Source: Novosphingobium sp. IK01 (GTDB lineage Bacteria; Pseudomonadota; Alphaproteobacteria; Sphingomonadales; Sphingomonadaceae). From it: a stretch of DNA of 64,000 nt. Location of the stretch: NCBI RefSeq assembly GCF_033242265.1, contig NZ_BTFW01000001.1:3369001-3433000 (forward strand), in the 5' to 3' direction. Each line of letters opens with the position of its first letter. The first letter of the stretch is position 1. Below are positions 8,360 to 16,933 of the stretch, piece after piece. The position numbers were made by a program, and so were the translations under genes. The notes under the pieces were generated by a model. It was given only the letters and a program-made list of their open reading frames with translations. It ran no database searches and had not been told where the DNA came from.

Positions 8360-9727
8360 CTATCTCCGCAGGAAATCGGGCGAGACGAGCAGGAGCGCGA
8401 GCGCGCTGGCCGGGCTTTCGGCCCGCGCGATTTCGGCCAGGGTTGCCGGCGCGCAGGCGCCGGGGAGCAGCAGGGGCGCGAGGCGGCGCGCGTCGTGCGC
8501 GGGATCGCGCGGGGTCTGGCTGGCAAGGCGCTGGGCAATTTCGACCCGCCGCAACAGGGCATTGCTGGCCGCCCAGCTGGCGGTGGTATCGTCCCATCCG
8601 GCGGGCGAGCCGGGTTTCCACACCGGCTGGCCGAGTTTTTCGAGCATGCCCGCGATGCGCTCTGCGGGAAGGGCATCGGTATCGAGGCCGCGCAGGGCCG
8701 AGACCAGCCAGTCCCACGGCGTCTTGAACTTGAGCGGGACGGGTGCCCAGACTTCGGGGCTGTCGATGAGGGCGGCATAGAGCGCGGGAAGGTCGCCGCG
8801 CCCTTGCGTGAAGGCGCGGGACAGGCGCTCGACGAGGGCCGGGGGCGGGGTGTCCCCGGCGAAATGGCGGGCCATTTTGGTGGCGATGTGGGTGGCGGTC
8901 TGCGGCGCGTGGGCGAAAGTGGTGAAAGCTTGCGCGGCCTGGCTTTCGCCGGTTCCGGGGGGATAGGTGCGGCCCATGATCGTGCGCGGGCCCGGCTCGT
9001 GGCGGGCGGGGCGGAAGCGGAAGGCGATGGGCACGGTGCCGTCGGGCGTGCCGGGCTGGCCAAGGCCATCGAGCGTCCATCCGGTCATCGCGCGGGCCAG
9101 TTCGGTCACGTCGGCCTGGGTATAGCCCGAGCGCACGCCCAGCGTGTGGAGTTCCATGATCTCGCGCGCGAGGTTCTCGTTGAGGCCGGGGGCCTTGCGC
9201 CCCGCTGCTGCGGCGCGGGTTGAAGCGGGGCTGTGGGGGCCGGTCGAGGGAACCTGATTGAGGTAGACCAGCATGGCCGGGTGGCGTTCGACGGCCTGGA
9301 GCATGGTCTCGAACCGGCCCAGCACATGGGGGCGGATCGCCTCGCGCTCGAAGGCTCCGGCAAGGGCCATGACTTGCGTGTTGTCGGCCGAGACGGCGAA
9401 GTGGTTGGACCAGAAATGGACCATGCGCTCGACGAAGGGGGCGGGGGTGGCGCGCGCGCTGGCCATGCGGGCGCCGATTTCCTGCTGATAGAGCGCCCTG
9501 ATCGCCGTGGCGGGGGCTTGGGGGGCCTGCTTGCGCGCGGCCAGCCAGCCCTGAAGCGCGGCTCTTGCGTCGGGCAGGGTGGCAAAGGGGGCGGGGGCGA
9601 TCTCGAAGCGGGCGAACTGGTCTTTGAGCGCGCGGGCCGGATCGGCGGGAGGCAGATCTTCGGGGCGCGCGCCAAGGCCGAAGCGGTTGAGGGCGATTGC
9701 GCCGGGAGAGAGGGAGGGAGCCGCCAT
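8360..9727 (-). CDS. DUF1800 domain protein
   Basis: A 455-aa protein, first gene of the two-gene operon with DUF1501. Family segments seen are ALNRFGLGARPEDL near the N-terminus, MVHFWSNHFAVSADN, NENLAREIMELHTLGV, MTGWTLDG and the C-terminal LLVSPDFLRR. The function of DUF1800 proteins is unknown. The start at 9727 is chosen as the one just before the conserved region; a GTG at 9775 is possible. No clear Shine-Dalgarno is visible at either. Confidence 0.82.
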   Translation of the reverse strand: MAAPSLSPGAIALNRFGLGARPEDLPPADPARALKDQFARFEIAPAPFATLPDARAALQGWLAARKQAPQAPATAIRALYQQEIGARMASARATPAPFVERMVHFWSNHFAVSADNTQVMALAGAFEREAIRPHVLGRFETMLQAVERHPAMLVYLNQVPSTGPHSPASTRAAAAGRKAPGLNENLAREIMELHTLGVRSGYTQADVTELARAMTGWTLDGLGQPGTPDGTVPIAFRFRPARHEPGPRTIMGRTYPPGTGESQAAQAFTTFAHAPQTATHIATKMARHFAGDTPPPALVERLSRAFTQGRGDLPALYAALIDSPEVWAPVPLKFKTPWDWLVSALRGLDTDALPAERIAGMLEKLGQPVWKPGSPAGWDDTTASWAASNALLRRVEIAQRLASQTPRDPAHDARRLAPLLLPGACAPATLAEIARAESPASALALLLVSPDFLRR

Positions 9728-9942
9728 GCCCGGAATTGGTGCCCCTTGCGGCTGAACCGCAGATGACTTGCGCACCCTGCGCTGCGCAGCATTCGCCGCC
9801 GATTTGGCAGTATGAGGCGGGGCAGGGGGGATCAGGAGTTCTACGAAGACCCCGCAGCAACAAATATCCGCCCCTCTATCCTATGCAGAATCCGGAAAAC
9901 AGGCCCGAGAGGCTGCTTAGAGGCTGCATAGAGGACGCGTTC

Positions 9943-12219
9943 ATGTTGAAATCATTTGCGATGCTACGCTCGGTCAAAGGCAAGATCGCGGTCATGGCCG
10001 GGGCCTGTATCGTTATCGCCTTTGCTGTTCTCGTCGCATACAGCACGTTTTCGACGTTCCGTACGCACAGTTACGTCAACAGCCGTGTGTCCGACATGAT
10101 CAGCGGGCAGGTCAACGAGAACCTGCAAAACCGGGCCGATGCCGAGGCGCGGTTCATCAAGTCCGAACTCGACACGGCCTTCGATGCGGCGCGCAACATG
10201 GCCAACAGCTTCGAGCAGATGGCCGCACCGGGCGCCTCGGGCACGCCGATGGGCGAGCGGCGCGCCCAGTTCAACGCGGTGCTGCGCAACGTGCTCGAAC
10301 ACAATCCGCGCTTCAACGGCACCTATTCGGCCTGGGAGCCCAATGGCCTCGATGGCAACGATGGCGCGCATGTCAACGACACTGCGATGGGGTCGGACGC
10401 CACCGGGCGTTTCCTGCCCTACTGGACGCGCGCGGCGAACGGCAACATCGCCATCCAGCCGCTCGTCGAATATGACAGCAGCGCGCGCCATCCCAACGGC
10501 CTCGTCAAGGGCGCCTGGTACATCAACCCCCACAACACCCACCGCGAGAACCTGCTCGGGCCGCTGCCTTATATCGTGCAGGGCAAGCAGGTCTATCTGG
10601 CGACGATGTCGGTTCCGGTCATGATCAACGGCCAGTTCCGCGGGGTGGCCGGGGCCGACTACAATCTCGATTTCCTCCAGACCCTTGCCAATCAGGTCAG
10701 CAAGTCGCTCTATGGCGGCAAGAGCACCGTGGCGGTGATCAACGACAGCGGGCTGATCGTGGCCAACAGTGCCAATCCGGCAACCATCGGGGGCGCCGCG
10801 TCGCAGGCCAATCCGGCCTGGGCGAACAGTGCAAGCATCATCGCGGCGGGCAAGTCGGTCGTGCTCGATGATCCCAAAAGCGAAAACCTCCAGGTCTATG
10901 CGCCGATCCGCATTGGCCGTGTCGATGCATCGTGGGCGGTGCTGATCTCGGTTCCGCGCGCGATGGTCATGGCCGATGCCCAATTGCTGTCCGACCAGCT
11001 TGGCCGCCGTTCGGGCGTGGACACCCTGCTGCAACTGGTGATCGGCATGGGCATCGCGGCGGTCGCCATCTTCATGACATGGCGCATGGCATCGAGCGTG
11101 GCCCAGCCGATCAGCGGCTGCGCGCAGTTTGCCGAAGGGATCGCCCAGGGCAACCTCAACCAGCAACTGGCCATCGAGCAGGCCGATGAAGTGGGCACGC
11201 TGGCCGAGGCGCTGCGCAAGATGCAGCACGACTTGCGCACCAGCATCGAGCGCACCACGCAGGATCAGGCGAGCACCCGGCTTGTCGTCGATACTGTGTC
11301 CAAGAACCTCGAACGGCTGGCCAATGGCGACCTGACCGCCCAGATCGTCGAGAATTTCTCGCCCGAATTTGCCGACGTGAAGCGGCACTTCAATGGCGCG
11401 GTTTCCTCGTTGCACAGGATCATGCGTTCGGTCGAAGACAGCAGCCGGACGATCAGCATCGGCGTTGGCGAGATCAACCAGGCTTCGATCGATCTGGCCA
11501 ATCGCACCGAAACCGGCGCGGCCCGCCTCGAACAGACCGCATCGGCGATGAATTCGGTGACCGCGATCGTGCGTAAGACCGCCGAAAACGCCGCAGAAGC
11601 GCGCCGCGCGATCATCTCGACCGACCAGCAGGCGGTCGACGGGGGCGGGGTGGTCCGCAATGCGGTGACCGCGATGGGCGAGATCGAGCGGTCGGCTTCC
11701 GAGATCAACCAGATCATCGGGGTGATCGACGGCATCGCCTTCCAGACCAACCTGCTCGCGCTCAACGCGGGGGTCGAGGCCGCGCGCGCGGGCGATGCGG
11801 GCAAGGGCTTTGCGGTGGTGGCGAGCGAAGTGCGCTCGCTGGCCATGCGCAGCGCCGAGGCCGCGCAGGACATCAAGAACCTGATCAACGCCAGTTCGCA
11901 GCAGGTGACGCAAGGGGTGACGCTGGTGGCCGAGACCGGCAGCGCGCTCGAACACATCATCGAGCAGATCGGGGGCCTGCGCAAAACCATCGACGAGATC
12001 GCCAATTCGGCCGAAGTCCAGGCCCGCGATCTGGCCGAGATCAACACCGTGGTCAGCGAAATGGAGCGCATGACCCAGCAGAACGCGGCCATGGTCGAGG
12101 AAAGTACGGCGGCCGCGCGCAGCCTCAACGATCAGGCTCGCACGCTCGATTCGGCGATTGGCCGGTTCAACATGGGCGGCGGGCACCAGCAGTCCGGCTT
12201 CGACCGCCACGCCGCCTGA
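9943..12219 (+). CDS. Methyl-accepting chemotaxis protein with periplasmic Cache-type sensor
   Basis: A 758-aa inner-membrane chemoreceptor. An N-terminal membrane helix (about 20-42, GACIVIAFAVLVAYSTF) is followed by a periplasmic sensor of about 300 residues with dCache features (TYSAWEPNG, WYINPHNTHRENLLGPLPY). A second helix follows near residue 365, then HAMP, a second HAMP-like linker, and the signalling tip (IDGIAFQTNLLALNAGVEAARAG). GAGGA about 8 nt upstream supports this ATG over further upstream in-frame starts. The ligand cannot be told, though dCache receptors often bind amino acids or organic acids. No che genes are nearby. Confidence 0.92.
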   Translation: MLKSFAMLRSVKGKIAVMAGACIVIAFAVLVAYSTFSTFRTHSYVNSRVSDMISGQVNENLQNRADAEARFIKSELDTAFDAARNMANSFEQMAAPGASGTPMGERRAQFNAVLRNVLEHNPRFNGTYSAWEPNGLDGNDGAHVNDTAMGSDATGRFLPYWTRAANGNIAIQPLVEYDSSARHPNGLVKGAWYINPHNTHRENLLGPLPYIVQGKQVYLATMSVPVMINGQFRGVAGADYNLDFLQTLANQVSKSLYGGKSTVAVINDSGLIVANSANPATIGGAASQANPAWANSASIIAAGKSVVLDDPKSENLQVYAPIRIGRVDASWAVLISVPRAMVMADAQLLSDQLGRRSGVDTLLQLVIGMGIAAVAIFMTWRMASSVAQPISGCAQFAEGIAQGNLNQQLAIEQADEVGTLAEALRKMQHDLRTSIERTTQDQASTRLVVDTVSKNLERLANGDLTAQIVENFSPEFADVKRHFNGAVSSLHRIMRSVEDSSRTISIGVGEINQASIDLANRTETGAARLEQTASAMNSVTAIVRKTAENAAEARRAIISTDQQAVDGGGVVRNAVTAMGEIERSASEINQIIGVIDGIAFQTNLLALNAGVEAARAGDAGKGFAVVASEVRSLAMRSAEAAQDIKNLINASSQQVTQGVTLVAETGSALEHIIEQIGGLRKTIDEIANSAEVQARDLAEINTVVSEMERMTQQNAAMVEESTAAARSLNDQARTLDSAIGRFNMGGGHQQSGFDRHAA

Positions 12220-12265
12220 GGGCGCGCGCGGGCGCAGCGAAGCTGGCCCGGACAGGCGTAAAAAA

Positions 12266-12299
12266 ACAGGGCTCCGGTCAGGCCGGGGCCCTGTTTTTG
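12266..12299. terminator. Terminator after the chemoreceptor gene
   Basis: A 12-bp stem with one G-U position (12266-12277 with 12283-12294) is followed by T5 and preceded by A7, so it can work in both directions between the convergent chemoreceptor and potassium-channel genes. Confidence 0.75.
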
Positions 12300-12311
12300 T
12301 GTCCGGGAGAA

Positions 12312-13472
12312 TTAGCGGCGTAGCTTGTGCGGATGGGCGGGGGCCGCGAAGATCGCGCCTGCCGACAGGCGGCTGCCGCGCAGGACCAGCATGACCCTGT
12401 CGCCCGCTTCGAGGCGCACGTCTTCGCCCGGATGGCGGATTTCCTGTCCGTTCGCGCGGTCGATCCGCACGATGAAATAGGCGCCCTTGCCGCGCCGTTC
12501 GGCCTCGCGGACGCTCGCACCGACCAGCGCGCTGCCCGCCGGGCAGGCGACGACTTCGAGGTCGAGCCCGAAATCGACGAACTGGCGCTTGACCTCGCCC
12601 ATCGGCGGCGTTTCCGCCAGCGCCGGGGCCGTGCCGGGAAACAGGATCAGTTCGGTGATGCGTTCGGCGCCGATGTGGGTGGGCAGGACGACCTTGTCGG
12701 CCCCGGCGTGGAACAGCTTGCTTTCGGTGCTCGGCGCCTCGCCGCGGGCGATGATCTGGATATCGGGGTTGAGGCTGCGCGCCGAGAGGGTGATGAACAC
12801 ATTGGTCGCATCATCGGGCAGGACGCTGGCCAGAACGCGGGCATGGGTGACCCCGGCCTGTTTGAGGATGTCCTCGTTGGTGGCTTCGCCAAGGAGGGTC
12901 AGGTAGCCGCGCGAGCGGGCTTCCTCGGCCCGGATGGGCGTGCGTTCGAGGATCAGGAACGGGTGCTTTGCTTCGGACAGGGCGCGCGCCAGTTGCACGC
13001 CGATGCGGCCATAGCCACAGATGATGGTATGGCCTGACAGCCGCTCGATTTCGTTATGCATGCGCTCTAGCCCCAGAAGACGGCGAAACTGGAACAGGGT
13101 GAAGACCTGTACGAGCGCGCCGGTGAGCACGATCATCCCCGTGCAGCCCAGTACGATCGTCATCGTCGTCCACAGCCGCAGGAACGTCGAGTCGATCGGG
13201 CGGACTTCGCCATAGCCGACCGAAAAGATCGTGAGCAGCACCATGTAGGCCGCATCGCCCAGCGGCCAGCCGGCGCGGACATACCCGATCGTGGAAACCG
13301 CAAAGACCCCCGCGACAAAGAGCAGCGTGCCCGCCAGCAGCCGCAAGGGCGACCCCAGCACGCTGCTGGCGCCTTGCGAGAAGGCCGATTCACCAGCAGG
13401 CCCGGATGCGGGCCTTGCTGTTGGCGGTACGGCTGGTCTCGCGGCGGATCTGTCGGTGTCGCGCTTGGCCAT
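12312..13472 (-). CDS. Potassium channel with cytoplasmic RCK (TrkA-N/TrkA-C) domain
   Basis: A 386-aa inner-membrane channel of the two-helix type. The first membrane segment (about 40-60) is followed by a pore loop with filter FSVGYGEVRP (T in TVGYG replaced by S), then a second helix (TMTIVLGCTGMIVLTGALVQ). The cytoplasmic part is a Rossmann-like TrkA-N domain (TIICGYGRIGVQLARAL) followed by a TrkA-C domain ending in GDRVMLVLRG. Such channels conduct K+ and are gated by Ca2+ or nucleotides in known examples. The N-terminal 30 residues are proline/alanine-rich. The ATG at 13472 is chosen because sequence upstream overlaps the infC terminator. Confidence 0.88.
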   Translation of the reverse strand: MAKRDTDRSAARPAVPPTARPASGPAGESAFSQGASSVLGSPLRLLAGTLLFVAGVFAVSTIGYVRAGWPLGDAAYMVLLTIFSVGYGEVRPIDSTFLRLWTTMTIVLGCTGMIVLTGALVQVFTLFQFRRLLGLERMHNEIERLSGHTIICGYGRIGVQLARALSEAKHPFLILERTPIRAEEARSRGYLTLLGEATNEDILKQAGVTHARVLASVLPDDATNVFITLSARSLNPDIQIIARGEAPSTESKLFHAGADKVVLPTHIGAERITELILFPGTAPALAETPPMGEVKRQFVDFGLDLEVVACPAGSALVGASVREAERRGKGAYFIVRIDRANGQEIRHPGEDVRLEAGDRVMLVLRGSRLSAGAIFAAPAHPHKLRR

Positions 13473-13561
13473 GGTCGTTGTCCGGGGCTCTCTTTGCCCC
13501 CTCGCGCAGCGCCTGTCCAGCAAGGCTTGCCCGGCGGGGTGGCCAGCGTGCGCGCGCCATG

Positions 13562-13598
13562 AAAAAAGGGCGCATCCGATCGGGATGCGCCCTTTTTT
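13562..13598 (-). terminator. infC terminator
   Basis: A perfect 16-bp inverted repeat (13562-13577 with 13583-13598) ends in T6 on either strand and has a 5-nt loop. It lies about 65 nt after the infC stop and upstream of the potassium-channel gene on the same strand. Confidence 0.85.
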
Positions 13599-13663
13599 GT
13601 AAAGCATTGCAACGGTTTCCCGCAGCCTTGCAGTTTGACCGGAGCCTTGCTGTCCGGCTGGCC

Positions 13664-14206
13664 TTACTTGGGGGCCAGCACCATCAGCATCTGGCGGCCT
13701 TCCATGCGCGGGAAGGCTTCGACCTTGGCGATCTCCACCACGTCTTCCTGCACGCGCTTGAGCAGGTTCATGCCCAGCTGCTGGTGCGAAAGCTCGCGCC
13801 CGCGGAAGCGCAAGGTCACCTTCACCTTGTCCCCGTCTTCGAGGAAGCGGTGCACGTTGCGCAGCTTCACGTCGTAGTCGTGGTCATCGATGTTCGGACG
13901 CATCTTGATCTCCTTGATCTCCTGCGTCTTCTGGCTCTTGCGGGCGAGGTTCGCCTTCTTCTGCGCCTCGTAGCGGAACTTGCCCACGTCGAGGAACTTG
14001 CACACCGGCGGATCGGCGTTGGGCGAGACTTCGACCAGGTCGAGACCCACGTCGGCTGCCTGTTCGATCGCTTCGCGCGTGTACAACACGCCAAGATTTT
14101 CGCCGTTCTCGTCAATCACGCGCACCTTGGGCACGTTGATCATGTGATTGTAGCGAGGGCCGCTCTTGACGGGGGGCGCCAACATGCGCCGGGGCGGGGG
14201 AGCTAT
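13664..14206 (-). CDS. infC: Translation initiation factor IF-3
   Basis: A 180-aa cytosolic factor that binds the 30S subunit and proofreads start-codon choice. The N-domain signature is [20 protein letters not shown]; the C-domain contains [27 protein letters not shown]. The only good Shine-Dalgarno (AGGAG, minus-strand 14219-14215) lies 8 nt before an in-frame ATA codon at 14206-14204. The first in-frame ATG (14185) has only C-rich sequence before it. The AUA start gives 180 aa, a normal IF-3 length. Non-AUG starts are known for infC in other bacteria and allow IF-3 to repress its own synthesis. If the ATG is used, the protein is 173 aa. Confidence 0.93.
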   Translation of the reverse strand: MAPPPRRMLAPPVKSGPRYNHMINVPKVRVIDENGENLGVLYTREAIEQAADVGLDLVEVSPNADPPVCKFLDVGKFRYEAQKKANLARKSQKTQEIKEIKMRPNIDDHDYDVKLRNVHRFLEDGDKVKVTLRFRGRELSHQQLGMNLLKRVQEDVVEIAKVEAFPRMEGRQMLMVLAPK

Positions 14207-14219
14207 AGTGTGTTCTCCT
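14204..14219 (-). promoter_or_regulatory. infC ribosome-binding site with AUA start codon
   Basis: On the minus strand AGGAG is followed by an 8-nt spacer and then ATA, in frame with IF-3. This points to an autoregulated rare start codon, analogous to AUU of E. coli infC. Confidence 0.65.
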
Positions 14220-14333
14220 GAACGTTGATCCGGTGTGGTCGTGTCTTGGGAAAGACTCAACGCGCGCTCATATCATAATGGCGCGACAGATAAAGGGCCT
14301 TGGTGCCCAATCTGGGGGGCAATCATGCGCATT

Positions 14334-15026
14334 TCAAGCCGCCTGGGCCCGCCAGAGTGGGAAATGGGCCACACGGGCGGCTGTCGGCACCAGCGCGGTG
14401 ATGGTTTGCGCCGGTTGCAGGGCCGCGATCAGCGCCGGATGGGCCGCGTCGAGCCCCCCGGTCAGCGCGCCGAAGGCCGGGAGAATCAGCTTGCGCTCGC
14501 TCATCACCGCGCAAGGCCGGGTGACCGTGCGCCCGCGCGCGGGAACCCGCAGGCGCGGATGGAAATGGCCCGAGAGTTCGGGGGCAGGCTCGCCGGGGCG
14601 GGCCTCGTGGCGCAGGACGATGCCGCGCAGGGCCACCTCGGGCAGCATTGTTCCGGGGGCGGCGCCATCTTTTTCGTCATGATTGCCGGTGATCCACACC
14701 CAGTCCAGCCGGTGGGCGAGATCGGCCAGCAGATCGGCCGCCACCGCATCGAGCCGGGCGGGCCCTTGCGCATCGTGGAAATTGTCGCCCAGGCACAGCA
14801 CGCGCGCGGCATTGGTGGCACGGGCAAGGGCATCGATCCGCCCAAGCGTTTCGCGGCTGTCGTAAGGGGGGAGCATCTGTCCGGTGCGGGCAAACCAGCT
14901 CGCCTTTTCAAGGTGAAGGTCAGCCACCAGCAGCGCGCGTTCGGCAGGCCAGAACAGCGCGCGCGCAGGGCCCATGAGCCATTCGTGTCCGGCAAATTCG
15001 AACGGTGCGAACGAAAGGGGAACCAT
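14334..15026 (-). CDS. pdeM: Ligase-associated metallophosphoesterase PdeM
   Basis: A 230-aa calcineurin-like phosphoesterase. Metal-binding motifs are ADLHLEKASW (DxH), LGDNFHD, TGNHDE and GHFHPR. PdeM homologues are DNA-damage-response nucleases or phosphoesterases usually encoded beside an Lhr-like helicase and an ATP-dependent DNA ligase; here those partners are absent from the neighbourhood. An AGAGGGG stretch precedes the ATG. The gene is divergent from hemF: the two start regions are only about 60 nt apart. infC follows on the same strand after about 130 nt. Confidence 0.85.
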   Translation of the reverse strand: MVPLSFAPFEFAGHEWLMGPARALFWPAERALLVADLHLEKASWFARTGQMLPPYDSRETLGRIDALARATNAARVLCLGDNFHDAQGPARLDAVAADLLADLAHRLDWVWITGNHDEKDGAAPGTMLPEVALRGIVLRHEARPGEPAPELSGHFHPRLRVPARGRTVTRPCAVMSERKLILPAFGALTGGLDAAHPALIAALQPAQTITALVPTAARVAHFPLWRAQAA

Positions 15027-15084
15027 GAGCCCCTCTTGCCCCGGCCCCGCCGATTTGGCAAGCGCGACACCCAAGGAGATCGCA

Positions 15085-15948
15085 TTGACCGACTGGACTG
15101 ACCAAACCGCCCGCGCCCGCGCCTGGTTCGAATCCTTGCGCGACCGCATCTGCGGCGCCTTCGAGGCGATCGAGGCCGAAGCGGGCAGCGATGCGCGCTT
15201 TTCCTATCGCCCCTGGGCGCGTGAGCATGATGGCGAGCCGGTCGAGAACGGCGGGGGCGGCGTGCAGGGCCTGATGAAGGGCCGGGTGTTCGAGAAAGTC
15301 GGCGTCAATGTCTCGACCGTCCACGGCACGTTCAGCCCCGAATTTGCTCGCACGATCAACGGCGCGGACCCGGAAAACCCGACCTTCACGGCCACCGGCA
15401 TCAGCCTTGTCGCGCATATGGCCAATCCGCATGTCCCCGCCGTCCACATGAACACCCGCTTCCTGACCACCAGCAAGGCGTGGTTTGGCGGGGGGGGCGA
15501 CCTCAACCCGCCGATCCCCTATGCGGACGACACCGCTGATTTCCACGCGCGCTTCCAGGCGGCCTGCGATGCGCACGATCCGGCCTATTACCCGCGCTTC
15601 AAGGCCTGGGCCGACGATTACTTCTTCCTCCCCCACCGCAAGGTCCATCGCGGCGTGGGCGGGATTTTCTACGATCACCTCGAATGTGCCGACGAAGCCG
15701 CCTTCGAGGCCAATTTCGCATTCACCCGCGACGTGGGCGAGGCCTTCCTCGACATTTATCCGCGCCTCGTGCGGCGGCGGATGGGCAGCGCGTTTACGCC
15801 GCAGGACGAGACCGCCATGCTCGAATGGCGCGGGCGCTATGCCGAATTCAACCTCGTCTACGACCGGGGCACGCTGTTCGGCCTCAAGACGGGCGGCAAT
15901 ATCGACGCGATCCTGATGAGCCTGCCCCCGCGCGCGGTGTGGAGCTGA
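15085..15948 (+). CDS. hemF: Aerobic coproporphyrinogen III oxidase
   Basis: A 287-aa cytosolic enzyme, the oxygen-dependent counterpart of HemN. Family motifs are NGGGGVQGLMKGRVFEKVGVN, VPAVHMNTR, WFGGGGDLNP and HRGVGGIFYDHL. The start is a TTG at 15085: AAGGAG lies 6 nt upstream and the protein then begins at the usual place. The in-frame ATG at 15025 would add 20 residues and sits in the pdeM start region. The stop overlaps the start of the next gene (TGATG). Confidence 0.93.
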   Translation: MTDWTDQTARARAWFESLRDRICGAFEAIEAEAGSDARFSYRPWAREHDGEPVENGGGGVQGLMKGRVFEKVGVNVSTVHGTFSPEFARTINGADPENPTFTATGISLVAHMANPHVPAVHMNTRFLTTSKAWFGGGGDLNPPIPYADDTADFHARFQAACDAHDPAYYPRFKAWADDYFFLPHRKVHRGVGGIFYDHLECADEAAFEANFAFTRDVGEAFLDIYPRLVRRRMGSAFTPQDETAMLEWRGRYAEFNLVYDRGTLFGLKTGGNIDAILMSLPPRAVWS

Positions 15949-16607
15949 TGGCTATTGCGGAAAACGGCGCGCGCCTTGCGCCCGGATTCCATGCGCTGGC
16001 GGCCGGCGATCTGGCGGCGGTGGTCACTGCGCTCGAAATGCGCGAAGCGCCCGCCAGCTTGCGGCGGCTGGTGCCGGAACAGGATGTGCCCTTGCAACTC
16101 GTGCGCTGGAAGGCGCCCGATCTGGCCAAATATCGCCTGCTGTTTCGCCGGGTGGGGGCCAGGTGGCTGTGGTGGTCGCGCCTCGCGCTCGACGATGCGG
16201 CGCTGGGCGCGATCATCCACGATCCTCAGGTCCACGTCTTTGCCGTGGCCGACCGGGCGGGTGTCGAAGTGGGGATGCTCGAACTCGATTTCCGCAAGGC
16301 GGGCGAGGCCGAGATCGCCTTTTTCGGCCTGATCCCCGGCGCGACGGGCAAGGGCTTTGGCAAGTGGCTGATGCGTCGGGCCTTGCAGATGGCCTGGGGC
16401 GACAAGGATGTCACGCGGGTCTGGGTGCATACCTGCACGCTCGACGGGCCGCAGGCCTTGCCGTTCTACATGGGGCAGGGGTTCGTACCCTATGCCCGCT
16501 TTGTCGAGGTTTTTCCCGATCCGCGCGGGGCCAATGCGCGCGGAGAGAGGCTGCTGGGCGAGGAAGCGCCGCAGGTGCCGCTGCTGGAGGCCGGGGCTGC
16601 TGCCTGA
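15948..16607 (+). CDS. GNAT family N-acetyltransferase
   Basis: A 219-aa protein with a C-terminal GNAT fold: acetyl-CoA loop LIPGATGKGFGKWLMRRAL and the HTCTLDGPQALPFYMGQGF segment typical of small-molecule acetyltransferases. The start overlaps the hemF stop by one base with GGAG close upstream, so it is co-translated with hemF; this arrangement is frequent in sphingomonads. The substrate is unknown. Confidence 0.82.
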   Translation: MAIAENGARLAPGFHALAAGDLAAVVTALEMREAPASLRRLVPEQDVPLQLVRWKAPDLAKYRLLFRRVGARWLWWSRLALDDAALGAIIHDPQVHVFAVADRAGVEVGMLELDFRKAGEAEIAFFGLIPGATGKGFGKWLMRRALQMAWGDKDVTRVWVHTCTLDGPQALPFYMGQGFVPYARFVEVFPDPRGANARGERLLGEEAPQVPLLEAGAAA

Positions 16608-16682
16608 GTGCGGCCTGACGAGGCGCCAGTGTGACGGGAAGGGGCGATACGAATCCTGAACGGCTCGGCCATCTTCGGGAAA

Positions 16683-16726
16683 GGCTTGGCGGGTGAGACT
16701 GCAAGGATGCAGCCAAGCCCCATTTT
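16683..16726 (+). terminator. Hairpin in the 326-nt gap before rel
   Basis: Stem GGCTTGGC/GCCAAGCC (16683-16690 with 16712-16719), with an inner TGCA/TGCA pairing, is followed by CCATTTTT. It probably ends the hemF-GNAT transcript. The rest of the gap (to 16933) shows no gene and must hold the rel promoter. Confidence 0.5.
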
Positions 16727-16933
16727 TCCCGCTCCCGAGGCGCCCGCGCGATGCCGCCTTCGCTGAGGAATCTCTGGCGCGGCGGGGCTTCGGCCTGGAT
16801 CGTCCCGCGCCTTGCCGGGCGCCGCGCGCGCGCGCCTGACACCAGGCCAGTCACCAGGATCGCGGTTATCGCCGCAAATCCTGATCCTTTCCCCTTGCCC
16901 AATATGCCGCCTTTCGCCCATCTAGGGGGTGAA

